DNA from: JBBRDU01 sp038230335
GTDB taxonomy: Bacteria > Verrucomicrobiota > Verrucomicrobiia > Chthoniobacterales > UBA10450
Direction of reading: 5' to 3'
Assembly (NCBI GenBank): GCA_038230335.1
Contig: JBBRNL010000012.1
Span: forward strand, 4,909-68,908
DNA: 64,000 bases
In this document: positions 8,904-17,803 of the stretch, one piece after another
How positions within the stretch are numbered: the first letter of the stretch is position 1
Layout: each line of letters starts with the position of its first letter
Program-made: the position numbers and the translations under genes
Notes under the pieces: model-generated
Told to the model about the DNA's origin: nothing
Seen by the model: the letters and a program-made list of their open reading frames with translations, nothing else
Databases searched by the model: none

Positions 8904-9646
8904 AGGAAGTAGTTGCGCTGCTTTTCCGTAACGGGTCGCTCGAGTCGCTCGAGGACCTGCAACATGTCCTCCCATACTTTTCGCTTCTCCGCGGGCGACT
9001 GATTTCGGAGGAGATAAGAGGGGTGATACGTGATCATGAGCGGCGTGTCCTCGTACGAATGCCACTTCCCGCGCAAGTCGCGCATGGTTCCTCGAAAACC
9101 GAGCAGTCCTTCCACGGCGGTCGCTCCCAATGCGACCAGCGCTTTCGGTTGAACGATGGCAATCTGCCCGGCCAAATAGGGAAGGCAGGTCTGCATTTCG
9201 ATCGGCGTGGGAGGACGGTTTCCGCTTGAGGCTCCCGGCGTGTCGGGCCGGCATTTCAAAATGTTGGCGATATACACGGCATCCCGCGCGAAGCCCATCG
9301 CGCCGATGATCTTGGTCAGTAGTTGACCGGCGCGGCCGACGAACGGCTCGCCTTGTGCGTCTTCGTCGGCGCCCGGTGCTTCACCGATGAACATCACTTC
9401 CGCGTCCGGATTCCCCACGCCAAAAACCGTTTGGGTGCGGGAACTGGCCAGGTGCGGGCAAAGAATGCACACACTAACCCGGCTTTGCAGCGCGCGCAGC
9501 GATTCGAGTTTATTCGCTCCGACCGCGCCCCGGCTCTGCCAGAGTGAATCCATCGCGCTGCGCGATGCCGAGGGCAGGGTATCGGAACGCTCCCGGATTT
9601 GTTCCAGCGCTGTGACAACCAGATCAAGCGCGGGGCGAAATTTCAT
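8900..9646 (-). CDS. Type-4 uracil-DNA glycosylase
   Basis: An iron-sulfur uracil-DNA glycosylase that removes uracil from DNA at the start of base excision repair. From the start at MKFRPALDLV the protein has 248 residues. The type-4 motif GEAPG lies at 88-92, followed by GEPFVGRAGQLL. Motif HPSYLLR has the second catalytic-loop His at about 208. Four cysteines suited to the 4Fe-4S cluster are C60, C63, C132 and C154. The frame extends upstream to 9727, but that part overlaps queA and is unlike the family. It is divergent from queA with about 55 bases between the chosen starts. Confidence 0.92.
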   Translation of the reverse strand: MKFRPALDLVVTALEQIRERSDTLPSASRSAMDSLWQSRGAVGANKLESLRALQSRVSVCILCPHLASSRTQTVFGVGNPDAEVMFIGEAPGADEDAQGEPFVGRAGQLLTKIIGAMGFARDAVYIANILKCRPDTPGASSGNRPPTPIEMQTCLPYLAGQIAIVQPKALVALGATAVEGLLGFRGTMRDLRGKWHSYEDTPLMITYHPSYLLRNQSPAEKRKVWEDMLQVLERLERPVTEKQRNYFL

Positions 9647-9700
9647 TCTCTGATCATGAGAACTTTTGCGCTGCGGCGCAATTGCTTTGATGATGAGCCT

Positions 9701-10681
9701 ATGAGCGCGCAGTTGAGCGACTACCATTACGATTTGCCGTCGCAGCTGATCGCGACCCGTCCCTTAGCGCGGCGAGATGATTCCCGCATGATGGTGCTGC
9801 GGCGCGACAAAGAGACGATCGAGCACCGGACATTCCGGGACCTGACCAGCCATGTTCAATCCGGCGATTTATTTGTTCTGAATAACACCCGGGTAGTGCC
9901 GGCCCGGAAATTCTCCGATGACGGTCGAATCGAATTTCTATTTCTGGAACGGCTTTCACCGGGACGCTGGAAATGCCTGGTCAAGCCGGGCCGTAAGATG
10001 CGGGTCGGCGTGCAAACCACGATTGATCATACGAACGCGCGTGTCGACGAGGTCACTGAGACCGGTGAACGGATCATCGAGTTGGAACAGGATATCGATG
10101 TTTACGCGGGAGGAATCTTGCCCCTTCCACCGTATATGGAGCGACCGAGCGACGCGGAAGACGAACTGCGCTATCAGACTGTCTTTGCGCAGAATCCGGG
10201 CGCGGTGGCCGCACCGACGGCGGGGCTGCACTTCACGCCTGAAATTCTGCGCGAAGTTCCGCATGCATTTGTCACGTTGCACGTCGGTCCCGGCACATTT
10301 CAGCCGGTCCAGGTGGAACACATACGCGAGCACAAGATGCACGCGGAGCGATTTGAGATCGCAGAGACAGCGGCACAGAAAGCGAACGAGGCGAAACGCA
10401 TCATCGCAGTTGGCACCACGAGCGTGCGCGTGTTGGAATCGGCCCGCCGCAGCGATGGCGCGCTGATCGCGCAGCGTGGCTCGACCGACATTTTTATCTA
10501 TCCGCCGTTTCAGTTCCGATCGATCGACGTCCTTCTGACAAATTTCCACTTGCCGCGCTCGACTTTGCTCATGCTGGTGAGTGCATTCGCCGGACGTGAG
10601 TTTATCCTGCGCGCGTACGACGAGGCGATTCGTGAGAGGTATCGTTTCTTCAGCTACGGGGATTGCATGTTGATCTTATAG
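9701..10681 (+). CDS. queA: tRNA preQ1(34) S-adenosylmethionine ribosyltransferase-isomerase
   Basis: Transfers and isomerises the ribosyl moiety of S-adenosylmethionine onto preQ1 in tRNA, giving epoxyqueuosine. The start at MSAQLSDYHYDLPSQLIA matches the family N-terminus; the upstream in-frame codons are discarded. Conserved parts visible are FVLNNTRVVPAR, PTAGLHFTPE and HVGPGTFQPV. The length is 326 residues, slightly shorter than the E. coli enzyme. No other queuosine gene is in the window. The thioesterase gene begins 23 bases after its stop. Confidence 0.95.
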   Translation: MSAQLSDYHYDLPSQLIATRPLARRDDSRMMVLRRDKETIEHRTFRDLTSHVQSGDLFVLNNTRVVPARKFSDDGRIEFLFLERLSPGRWKCLVKPGRKMRVGVQTTIDHTNARVDEVTETGERIIELEQDIDVYAGGILPLPPYMERPSDAEDELRYQTVFAQNPGAVAAPTAGLHFTPEILREVPHAFVTLHVGPGTFQPVQVEHIREHKMHAERFEIAETAAQKANEAKRIIAVGTTSVRVLESARRSDGALIAQRGSTDIFIYPPFQFRSIDVLLTNFHLPRSTLLMLVSAFAGREFILRAYDEAIRERYRFFSYGDCMLIL

Positions 10682-10704
10682 GGCGCGTGTTAGCGTCGAA
10701 GCAT

Positions 10705-11094
10705 ATGGAAAATTCCGATCAGCCAAAAGGTGAGTTGGTCATTCAGACGATTGCCATGCCGAAGGATACGAACCCGAGCGGTGACGTGTTCGGCGGCTGG
10801 TTGATGTCGCAAATGGACCTGGGTAGCGGCATCCTCGCGACCAAGACGGCGAAATGCCGTGTGGTGACCGTGGCGATGGAGGGGATGTCATTTCTCCAGC
10901 CGGTTCGCGTCGGAGATACGGTGGCGTGTTACGCGCGGGTGGAAAAGATCGGACGCACTTCCATGACGATCCCGGTGGAAGCGTGGGTCCATCGCTATCG
11001 CACGGGCGAGGCCCTGCGCGTCACGCGCGCTGTATTTACCTACGTGGCGGTGGACATCGAGGGCAAGCCGATCCCGGTCACGCGAGAGAGTTGA
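10705..11094 (+). CDS. Acyl-CoA thioesterase, YciA-like hotdog protein
   Basis: A 129-residue hotdog-fold thioesterase of the YciA/acot family that hydrolyses acyl-CoA. The sequence holds the family motif PSGDVFGGWLMSQMD with the catalytic aspartate/asparagine region, and RVGDTVACYARVEKIGRTS in the second part of the fold. The start MENSDQPKGE is chosen over the upstream in-frame codon at 10663, which would overlap queA. No gene neighbour points to a particular substrate. It converges on a small lipoprotein gene. Confidence 0.9.
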   Translation: MENSDQPKGELVIQTIAMPKDTNPSGDVFGGWLMSQMDLGSGILATKTAKCRVVTVAMEGMSFLQPVRVGDTVACYARVEKIGRTSMTIPVEAWVHRYRTGEALRVTRAVFTYVAVDIEGKPIPVTRES

Positions 11095-11102
11095 AAGGGT
11101 GA

Positions 11103-11366
11103 TTACTGGCCGGTCGACTCTCCGGAGCTGACGGATTGTGGTCCCTGGCTGGTCCCTGTGATCTCTTTCTGCTCGGAAGGTCCGGGCGCGGGCACGCGGG
11201 TCTTTTTGAATTTAGTCTGCTGCCGAACCCGGTTCTGGCTCTGCTTCTTCACATACTTGGCATAGGCGGCCTGTTGGCGGCCACTCTGGGTGAAGTGAGC
11301 GCATGACGGCAGTAAAATACAGCCAATCAAAATAACCGCGGTGCGCCCGACGATTTGTCGCTGCAT
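11103..11366 (-). CDS. Small putative lipoprotein
   Basis: An 87-residue protein with an N-terminal hydrophobic segment and a lipobox LPSC (C22), followed by a basic, glutamine-rich stretch and a Pro/Ser/Gly-rich tail. There is no recognised domain. It most likely is anchored in a membrane as a small lipoprotein. An in-frame start at 11414 exists, but the lipobox position argues for the ATG at 11366. It lies 48 bases downstream of the cNMP-binding protein on the same strand and may share its transcript. I do not recognise a family and give no function. Confidence 0.6.
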   Translation of the reverse strand: MQRQIVGRTAVILIGCILLPSCAHFTQSGRQQAAYAKYVKKQSQNRVRQQTKFKKTRVPAPGPSEQKEITGTSQGPQSVSSGESTGQ

Positions 11367-11414
11367 ACCGTGGTGGCTAGCAGGACCTATGCGAAACGCC
11401 CGAGCGACGGTCAT

Positions 11415-12434
11415 TTAGCCGAAGGCGATCTGTTCTTGCGTCAACAGCTGGTTGACCACCTGGTAAATCTTCAGCTCACAGACCGAGCACTGCCGGTAGA
11501 CCTCGCCGATGCTCAGAGGCTTGCGCGTGACGAGGTCCCACACGCGGTGCGCGACGGGACGCAACGCTTCGGGCGCGCCGCCGTTCCAGTGCAGATCGGG
11601 TTTGGTTGGACTCAACTTCGCACCTGCCCCGGGTTGTATTTCCTTTTTGAGCGCGTTCAATTCATCCTTGAATTGGAGAGCGGCGATCAAAAGGTCGCCC
11701 GTGCTACGGACAATCTGGCCCGATTCAATCCAATTGGTCATGGGCCGTTCGCCGACCGAAAAAGAGAAGGTGCCGGAAAGAGATTCGTTCAGGAATAGCT
11801 GCCAGAACGCTTCTTCACCGGTCAGATGCTGAAACTGTCCGGCCGAGGGGCGTCCCGACTCGAAATAGAAGGCACCGATCGTCTCGGCCTGCTCATCTTT
11901 AATACTGAGCTGGCCCGTCTGCCCGGAGTTGGCGATGGTTTGATGGACAGTGGTCAAATCAAAGTGCGAGATTCGCCCGCTGAGCGGAGCATGTTCGTCG
12001 AGGATTTTGGCCTTGTCGTTAGCCTGAAGAACGCGGAAGGCCATCTGCTCGCAAAGGTAGCGGAAGAAGGATGGAACAGAGCGAACCAGCTGGTGAAAAT
12101 TCGCCCTGGGAAAGCATTGCAGGCTGGCGCCGGCCGGCGCGCGCACCAGGTGTGTGCGAGGCAATTCGGAAAAGGCCTCCACGTCGCCGATGACCTCGCC
12201 GCGCGCGAGTAGGATACTCTCGCCCCCCATTGTTTCGGAGACCACTTCGATTTCACCGCGATTGACGATGAACATGGCATTACCGGGGTCGCCCGGACGG
12301 TACAGGATTTCCCCCTCGTTCAGGTGCCGAACCCACGACAATTCGCCGATCATTCTGAGTTCAGGACGAGTGAGGGATGTGCAAAAGGCAAAGAAATCCC
12401 TGTCTGGCATTACCTGTCGTGGAGCAAAAGTCAT
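11415..12434 (-). CDS. Cyclic nucleotide-binding domain / DUF4388 protein
   Basis: A probable cytoplasmic signalling protein of about 340 residues. An N-terminal cNMP-binding (CAP-like) domain spans about residues 12-130, with FIVNRGEIEVV and the FxxALLxGEVIGDVEAF type core typical of that fold. A DUF4388 (PATAN-like) domain follows at about 150-250, with GQLSIKDEQ and GAFYFESGRP. The C-terminus may be a small winged-helix or coiled segment. There is no helix-turn-helix where CRP would carry it, so it is more likely a regulator by protein contact. The ATG at 12434 or 12410 could be the start. It lies downstream of opcA and zwf on the same strand, 126 bases away. Confidence 0.75.
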   Translation of the reverse strand: MTFAPRQVMPDRDFFAFCTSLTRPELRMIGELSWVRHLNEGEILYRPGDPGNAMFIVNRGEIEVVSETMGGESILLARGEVIGDVEAFSELPRTHLVRAPAGASLQCFPRANFHQLVRSVPSFFRYLCEQMAFRVLQANDKAKILDEHAPLSGRISHFDLTTVHQTIANSGQTGQLSIKDEQAETIGAFYFESGRPSAGQFQHLTGEEAFWQLFLNESLSGTFSFSVGERPMTNWIESGQIVRSTGDLLIAALQFKDELNALKKEIQPGAGAKLSPTKPDLHWNGGAPEALRPVAHRVWDLVTRKPLSIGEVYRQCSVCELKIYQVVNQLLTQEQIAFG

Positions 12435-12560
12435 ACACGCAGGCGGAAGAAACGAAAAACCCCATGATTTTAGGCCTCCTTTTCGCCGTACGGCTGACCG
12501 GTCGAACCCTTTTTTCACGAAGGGTTTAGCCTTCTTGTGGCAGGGATAAACGGCTCGTTG

Positions 12561-13616
12561 TTAAAGAAGCCCTCGGACGCAATGAATCGCGCGAAGATAG
12601 ACTTTGTGCGGACCGCCCCGCATCAATTCGTCCGCCATGAGGCGGGCAATTTCGTTGCTGCCCGCAGGCATCACCTGGCAGGTGCGAGGCTCGCCGGCTT
12701 TGCCGCGTGAAACCTCCAGGAGATCGACCCCTGTTCGATGAGTGACCTGGAATTCCACTCCACTGGAGATCAGGCCTATCTTCCCCACCGGTTCGCCAGG
12801 TAGTTCCTTAAGGGCCACTTGAATTCGGCGACCCTCGGCGTTGAGGAAGCTGAGCTTGCCTGTGTCTCCCTTGCCATCGACGGACCAGTTCAGTTGCGCG
12901 GCCAGCCACCCGGCGAGGAGCACTGCGGTCGAACGATAGGCCGGGGCGAATACAATCTCTCCCCGCTCGATCGTGTTGAAATGACGGTGCGATGAGGGAT
13001 GATCGAAAAACTGCGCCAGGGCGATTCGGATTTTGTCGAGACGGGTCCAGTTGAGATCGCACAGCACGACGCGTTGCCTAGCCTGCTCCTGAGCTCTCTC
13101 GAGAAGCTCGAGCTGCCGGGTGAAATCCTTCCACGATTGGCTGTCGTAAATGAGCCGGTCCACCCAGGCCCAGAGTTGCGGATCGATCGGATCGTGAAAT
13201 TCGCCCTGCCACCAAAGGTAAAAGGGGAGATCGGAGTCGAGCTGCGAGAAGACTATGCTGGGCAGAAGGCTCGTGCATGGACCGGCCAGCCGAAAAGAAA
13301 GCTGCTCCGAACAGATTTGTTTGCTCCCGGCGCGACTCACGTGACAGTGCGCACTGATCCAAGCCTCGACGCTATTCTCTTTCGGTCCCGGATCCGAGGA
13401 GATGACGATGGCGCGGCAAGCGAGGTTCTGCGTGAGCTCGGAAATCAGCCTGGTATTCGCGGGGAGCGAATCGGCCGCCTCGCTATAGACCGCCAGATTA
13501 ACAAGCGACGCCCGGGTTGCTCCCTCGTTTTGCTCCCAAAGTTTCTTTAACTCTTTTTCGATTTTCCCGACTTCGACGGGGAGACCGGGCGAGTACGTTT
13601 CAACTGTCGCGGGCAT
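12561..13616 (-). CDS. opcA: Glucose-6-phosphate dehydrogenase assembly protein OpcA
   Basis: An OpcA-family protein of 351 residues that in cyanobacteria and actinobacteria helps assemble or activates glucose-6-phosphate dehydrogenase. Conserved family features visible are the Rossmann-like N-terminal half, FSQLDSDLPFYLWWQGEF, and the arginine-bearing RLIYDSQSW. The gene starts 17 bases after the zwf stop codon, the usual zwf-opcA order, and the two are almost surely one transcript. The presence of the pair suggests redox-tuned control of the oxidative pentose phosphate pathway, which is inference from other phyla. Confidence 0.93.
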   Translation of the reverse strand: MPATVETYSPGLPVEVGKIEKELKKLWEQNEGATRASLVNLAVYSEAADSLPANTRLISELTQNLACRAIVISSDPGPKENSVEAWISAHCHVSRAGSKQICSEQLSFRLAGPCTSLLPSIVFSQLDSDLPFYLWWQGEFHDPIDPQLWAWVDRLIYDSQSWKDFTRQLELLERAQEQARQRVVLCDLNWTRLDKIRIALAQFFDHPSSHRHFNTIERGEIVFAPAYRSTAVLLAGWLAAQLNWSVDGKGDTGKLSFLNAEGRRIQVALKELPGEPVGKIGLISSGVEFQVTHRTGVDLLEVSRGKAGEPRTCQVMPAGSNEIARLMADELMRGGPHKVYLRAIHCVRGLL

Positions 13617-13633
13617 CCGGCTTCAACCTGCGT

Positions 13634-15181
13634 TCACAACCTTCTCCATGTGCGGCCATCACGGGCGAGCAACTCGTCGGCTGCCTCCGGTCCCCATGAA
13701 CCAGCGGGATAGAAATGCAATTCGGGAGCGTCCTTTTTGGCATGCCAGGCTTCTTCGATCGGGTCGATGAACGCCCACGCTTCTTCGACTTCATCGCGCC
13801 GGGCGAAGAGAGTTGCGTCTCCGCTCATGGCGTCGAGGAGCAGTCGCTCATACGCTTCCGGGCTCGCTTTGCCGAAGGACGTCCCGTAGTGGAAGTCCAT
13901 CTTGACCGGTTCGATGCGCAGGCTGGTCCCCGGAATCTTGGCCTGCATGCGCAGGGAGATGCCTTCATCGGGTTGAATGCGAACGACCAGAACATTTTGA
14001 TCGAGCGCGGCGGATTCCTTGTTGAACAAGACTCCGGGCGCCTTCTTGAAGTGAACCGAAATTTCCGTGCCGGATTTGGGCAAGCGCTTGCCCACGCGCA
14101 GATAGACGGGCATATCGGCAAAGCGCCAGTTATCAATCTTGAGGCGGAGAGCGACGAAGGTTTCCGTGATCGATGTCGGGTTGACATTTTTCTCTTCCCG
14201 ATAACCGGCGGCTGCTTGACCGCCGATAGCACCCGCCGAGTACTGTCCGCGCACGGCGTTGATCGTTACTTCCGGCCCGACGGTGCGACGCAGCGCACGC
14301 ACGACTTTGACTTTCTCATCGCGGATGGCGTGCGCGCTCAGGTCAGTCGGTGGCTCCATCCCGATAAGGCAGAGAAGCTGAAGAAGATGATTCTGCACCA
14401 TGTCGCGCAAAGCGCCGGAGCCTTCGTAATACCCGGCCCGTCCCTCCACCCCGAGCGTTTCGGCCGCCGTGATCTGAATGTGATCAATGTAACGCGTGTT
14501 CCAGAGCGGCTCGAAAATGGCGTTGGCGAAACGCAAAACTAAAATGTTCTGCGCCGTTTCCTTGCCGAGGAAGTGATCGATTCGGTAGGTCTGATCTTCG
14601 GAAAAAGAATTGCGCACAACGCGATTCAGTTCGCGGGCGGAGGCCAGATCAGTCCCGAAAGGTTTTTCGACAATGACGCGAGCCCAGCTTCCGGCACGCG
14701 CCTGATTCAGACCGACCGCCTTGAGATGTTTCAAGATCGGATCGAATTGATCGGGCGCGACCGCGAGATAAAAGAGGCGGTTGCCGCGCGTGCCGCGTTC
14801 CGCATCAATTTTATCGAGGCGCTCGACCAATGTCTTGTAGCCCGCCTCGTCCGCGAATTCGCTTTGATGATAAAAGAGCGACTGGACGAACGTCCTCCAG
14901 TTTTCGTCGCGGACGTTCTGACGCGAAAATTTTCGAGTCGCTTCCTCCATTTCCTTGCGAAATTCGTCATCCGTCTTGGGCCGGCGGGCAAAACCAATCA
15001 CCGCCACGGCGGGGGGCAATTCTCCGTCGGCCGCCAGATTGTAGAGAGCCGGAACGAGCTTCCGATGCGTCAGGTCACCCGTCGCCCCAAAGATAACGAC
15101 ACTGCACGGCTGCGGAATCGCGCGAGTCGATAAGCCCTCGCGGAGGGGGTTCGACTGCGATTGGTCGGTGGGCTGATCCAT
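13634..15181 (-). CDS. zwf: Glucose-6-phosphate 1-dehydrogenase
   Basis: Oxidises glucose 6-phosphate to 6-phosphogluconolactone with NADP(+), the first step of the oxidative pentose phosphate route. The nucleotide-binding motif IFGATGDLTHRKL is near the N-terminus, and the substrate-site motif RIDHFLGKETAQN is intact. The length is 515 residues from MDQPTDQS; an in-frame frame extends to 15322 but lacks support. It is followed by opcA and is divergent from the hybrid histidine kinase, with about 160 bases between the starts that probably hold both promoters. Confidence 0.97.
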   Translation of the reverse strand: MDQPTDQSQSNPLREGLSTRAIPQPCSVVIFGATGDLTHRKLVPALYNLAADGELPPAVAVIGFARRPKTDDEFRKEMEEATRKFSRQNVRDENWRTFVQSLFYHQSEFADEAGYKTLVERLDKIDAERGTRGNRLFYLAVAPDQFDPILKHLKAVGLNQARAGSWARVIVEKPFGTDLASARELNRVVRNSFSEDQTYRIDHFLGKETAQNILVLRFANAIFEPLWNTRYIDHIQITAAETLGVEGRAGYYEGSGALRDMVQNHLLQLLCLIGMEPPTDLSAHAIRDEKVKVVRALRRTVGPEVTINAVRGQYSAGAIGGQAAAGYREEKNVNPTSITETFVALRLKIDNWRFADMPVYLRVGKRLPKSGTEISVHFKKAPGVLFNKESAALDQNVLVVRIQPDEGISLRMQAKIPGTSLRIEPVKMDFHYGTSFGKASPEAYERLLLDAMSGDATLFARRDEVEEAWAFIDPIEEAWHAKKDAPELHFYPAGSWGPEAADELLARDGRTWRRL

Positions 15182-15341
15182 CAAGGCCCGCAGGTTACAC
15201 AAATTAAGGCACGGTAGGTAAGAGCAAAATGCTGGAGCGAAGCAAAGACGCTGCGGAGGGTGCATCCGGTCGGGGTCCGGCCTTCGGCACGCTTCTCGCT
15301 GGCCTGCAAGATTGTTGCTCAAATTCGTCTTGAGCCGCGGA

Positions 15342-17780
15342 ATGACTTCAGGCTACTGGAACGATCTCAACCTGGCGCGCAAAGGGCTGATCATAGCGGT
15401 TTTGCCGAGCACTGCACTGCTCCTCGGGTTTGCCGCTCTCTATGGCTTGTCCGCGGCGGAACGGCGCTCCCAGGCACGTATCGAAAATACCCTGGAAGTC
15501 CGAAATGAAATTGGCCAGGCGCTGACCGGGATTGTAGCCGGAGAGTCTGCCGTGCGGGGCTTTGCCATGACGCGGAATGTTGAATTTCTGGATTCCGCCA
15601 TGGCCGCCCGCGAGGATGTGACCAAAGCCCTCGCGAAACTCGCTGCGCTAGTGGCGAATAATCGCTCGCAGGTATCTCACCTGACCGCGATTCGCGACCT
15701 CGTGATCGAACGGTATCGGGTGAGCGACTCAATCATCGAAGCGGCCGGTCCCGAAGTTATTCCCTCCGGTCCTCAGTTAGGGGCGCTGGTTTTGGAGGGC
15801 AAACGCAAGACGGAAGCGACGCGCGACGAACTGCTGAAGATGGAAAGCGAGGAGCTGATCATTCATGCGCAGAGGACCGCTCGCCTGGAACAGCTGCGCG
15901 ACATCAATGTGGCGGCGACAGCCGCGACGGTTGCACTTGGTATTGGCGTGGGGTTTGTCTCGGTTTTTTTGCTGAGCCGTTCGACCGTCCGGCGAATCCG
16001 ATTGATTGGCGACAATGCCGAGCGGCTTGCCGCCGAACTTCCGCTACAGGAAAGAGAAGCTGGCAAAGACGAGATCGGCCGCGTCAATGAACAGCTCAAA
16101 GCGACCAGCGGATTATTAAGCAGCCGCACCCGGGACCTGCGCGAAAGCGAAGCCCGCCTCCAGTCGATCCTAGATAATACTTCATCCATCGTGTTCGTGA
16201 AGGACATGAAAGGCAGGTTCCTGATGGCGAATCGGCAATTCGAAAAATTGTTCGGGTTAAATCGTGAAGCACTCATCGGTCACGACGTGCATGCTTTTTT
16301 TCCGGCTGAGTTTGCCGATTCCTATCGGGCCAACGACCTGGAGGCGCTGGCCAGCAAGGAACCTCTGCAATTCGAGGAAGTCGCACCCCAAAGCGATGGC
16401 GAGCACACCTATCTCACGATCAAATTCGCTCTGCGCGATGCGCAGGGCGCGTCGTACGCGATTTGCGGCATTGCCACGGATATCACGGAAAGGAAGCGGG
16501 CCGAAGGAATCCTGCGTAGTTCCCGCGATGAATTGGAGAGACATGTCGAGGAGCGCACGGTCGAACTACAGCAGGCGATTACGCGTCTCAGCCGAGAGGT
16601 GACGGAGCACCGCGAAACCGCGGAAACCTTGAAACGAACCAACGCGCAGTTGTTACAGGCCCAGAAAATGGAAGCCCTCGGGCAGATCGCTGGCGGAATC
16701 GCGCACGATTTCAATAACATCCTGACCACCATTATGGGATACGGGATGCTTTTGTTGCAGCAGTTGCCCGAGGGTGAACGCGACGACAGTCCGATCTCGG
16801 AAATTCTGCGTGCTTCCGAGCGCGCCGGAGCGTTGAGCAAACAGCTCCTGGGCTTCAGCCGGCCGCAGCCGACCGTGCCGCTTGTCCTGAGCCTCAACCG
16901 TGTCGTCGAAAACGCGGAAAAAATGCTGGTCCAGGCGATCGGTGGACGGATCATCCTGCGGAAGTCCCTTGATCTCGCCCTGGGCAATATTCGCGCAGAC
17001 GTGGGCCAACTCGAGCAGCTGCTTCTCAATCTTGTGATCAACGCGCGCGACGCAATCAAAAGCACGGGCGAAATTGAAATCATCACGGAGAATGTTTCGC
17101 TGAAAACCGAAGATATTAAGCGCGACGTTCCCACAACTGATTTCGTCTCTTTGACCGTTCGCGACACGGGCTCCGGTATTCCGCCGGCACTGATGGCGCG
17201 GATGTTTGAGCCATTTTTCACCACGAAACGGCCCGGGCAAGGGACGGGGCTGGGACTGGCCACGTGCAGCGCCATTGTGCAGCAGAGCAATGGATGGATG
17301 GCCTGTCAGAGTCAGCCGGGAAAGGGCACGCGGTTCACCGTTTTCTTGCCCAGACTTTGCGAGACGGTCGATGAGGTCGTCGCCTCCCGCGTGGATGGCG
17401 CGCTGCCGCGCGGCCGGGAGACGTTGCTCGTCGTGGAAGACGAACCGTCCGTCGGAAACTTGTTCGAATGTTTGCTGCGCAAGTTAGGTTATGAAGTGAT
17501 CCGGGCCGAGCACGGGGAGGAGGCCGAGCGGGCCCTGGCGGAGCGCGGTGATGGCGCTATCGACCTGGTTCTGACCGATCTGGATATGCCGCGCATGGAC
17601 GGGACAGAACTGGTGCGGCGCCTGGCGCACCGAAACCGCGATATGAAAATCATTCTCACTTCGGGGAATGGCGAAAATGTTGGAGGCGAGAACGGCGTCG
17701 GATTCAATTTTGAGTTTTTGCCCAAGCCATTCAGCATGCAGACGCTCGCACAAAAAGTGCGGGAGGTTCTTGATCGTTAG
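15342..17780 (+). CDS. Hybrid histidine kinase with CHASE3-like and PAS domains
   Basis: A membrane sensor kinase of 812 residues. Order of domains: N-terminal transmembrane helix (about 20-38), a CHASE3-like extracytoplasmic sensor (about 40-170), a second helix (about 185-208), a HAMP-like linker, a PAS domain (about 270-390), the HisKA dimerisation domain with the phospho-acceptor His in IAHDFNN (about 454), an HATPase_c domain with the N box LNLVINARDAI and the G box GTGLGL, and a C-terminal receiver domain with the phospho-acceptor Asp in LTDLDMP (about 746). No separate response regulator lies beside it. Its stop precedes the convergent glyA fusion by 23 bases. Signal and target are unknown. 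Confidence 0.9.
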   Translation: MTSGYWNDLNLARKGLIIAVLPSTALLLGFAALYGLSAAERRSQARIENTLEVRNEIGQALTGIVAGESAVRGFAMTRNVEFLDSAMAAREDVTKALAKLAALVANNRSQVSHLTAIRDLVIERYRVSDSIIEAAGPEVIPSGPQLGALVLEGKRKTEATRDELLKMESEELIIHAQRTARLEQLRDINVAATAATVALGIGVGFVSVFLLSRSTVRRIRLIGDNAERLAAELPLQEREAGKDEIGRVNEQLKATSGLLSSRTRDLRESEARLQSILDNTSSIVFVKDMKGRFLMANRQFEKLFGLNREALIGHDVHAFFPAEFADSYRANDLEALASKEPLQFEEVAPQSDGEHTYLTIKFALRDAQGASYAICGIATDITERKRAEGILRSSRDELERHVEERTVELQQAITRLSREVTEHRETAETLKRTNAQLLQAQKMEALGQIAGGIAHDFNNILTTIMGYGMLLLQQLPEGERDDSPISEILRASERAGALSKQLLGFSRPQPTVPLVLSLNRVVENAEKMLVQAIGGRIILRKSLDLALGNIRADVGQLEQLLLNLVINARDAIKSTGEIEIITENVSLKTEDIKRDVPTTDFVSLTVRDTGSGIPPALMARMFEPFFTTKRPGQGTGLGLATCSAIVQQSNGWMACQSQPGKGTRFTVFLPRLCETVDEVVASRVDGALPRGRETLLVVEDEPSVGNLFECLLRKLGYEVIRAEHGEEAERALAERGDGAIDLVLTDLDMPRMDGTELVRRLAHRNRDMKIILTSGNGENVGGENGVGFNFEFLPKPFSMQTLAQKVREVLDR

Positions 17781-17803
17781 GCCGCTCGCCTCTGCTGCGC
17801 GAA

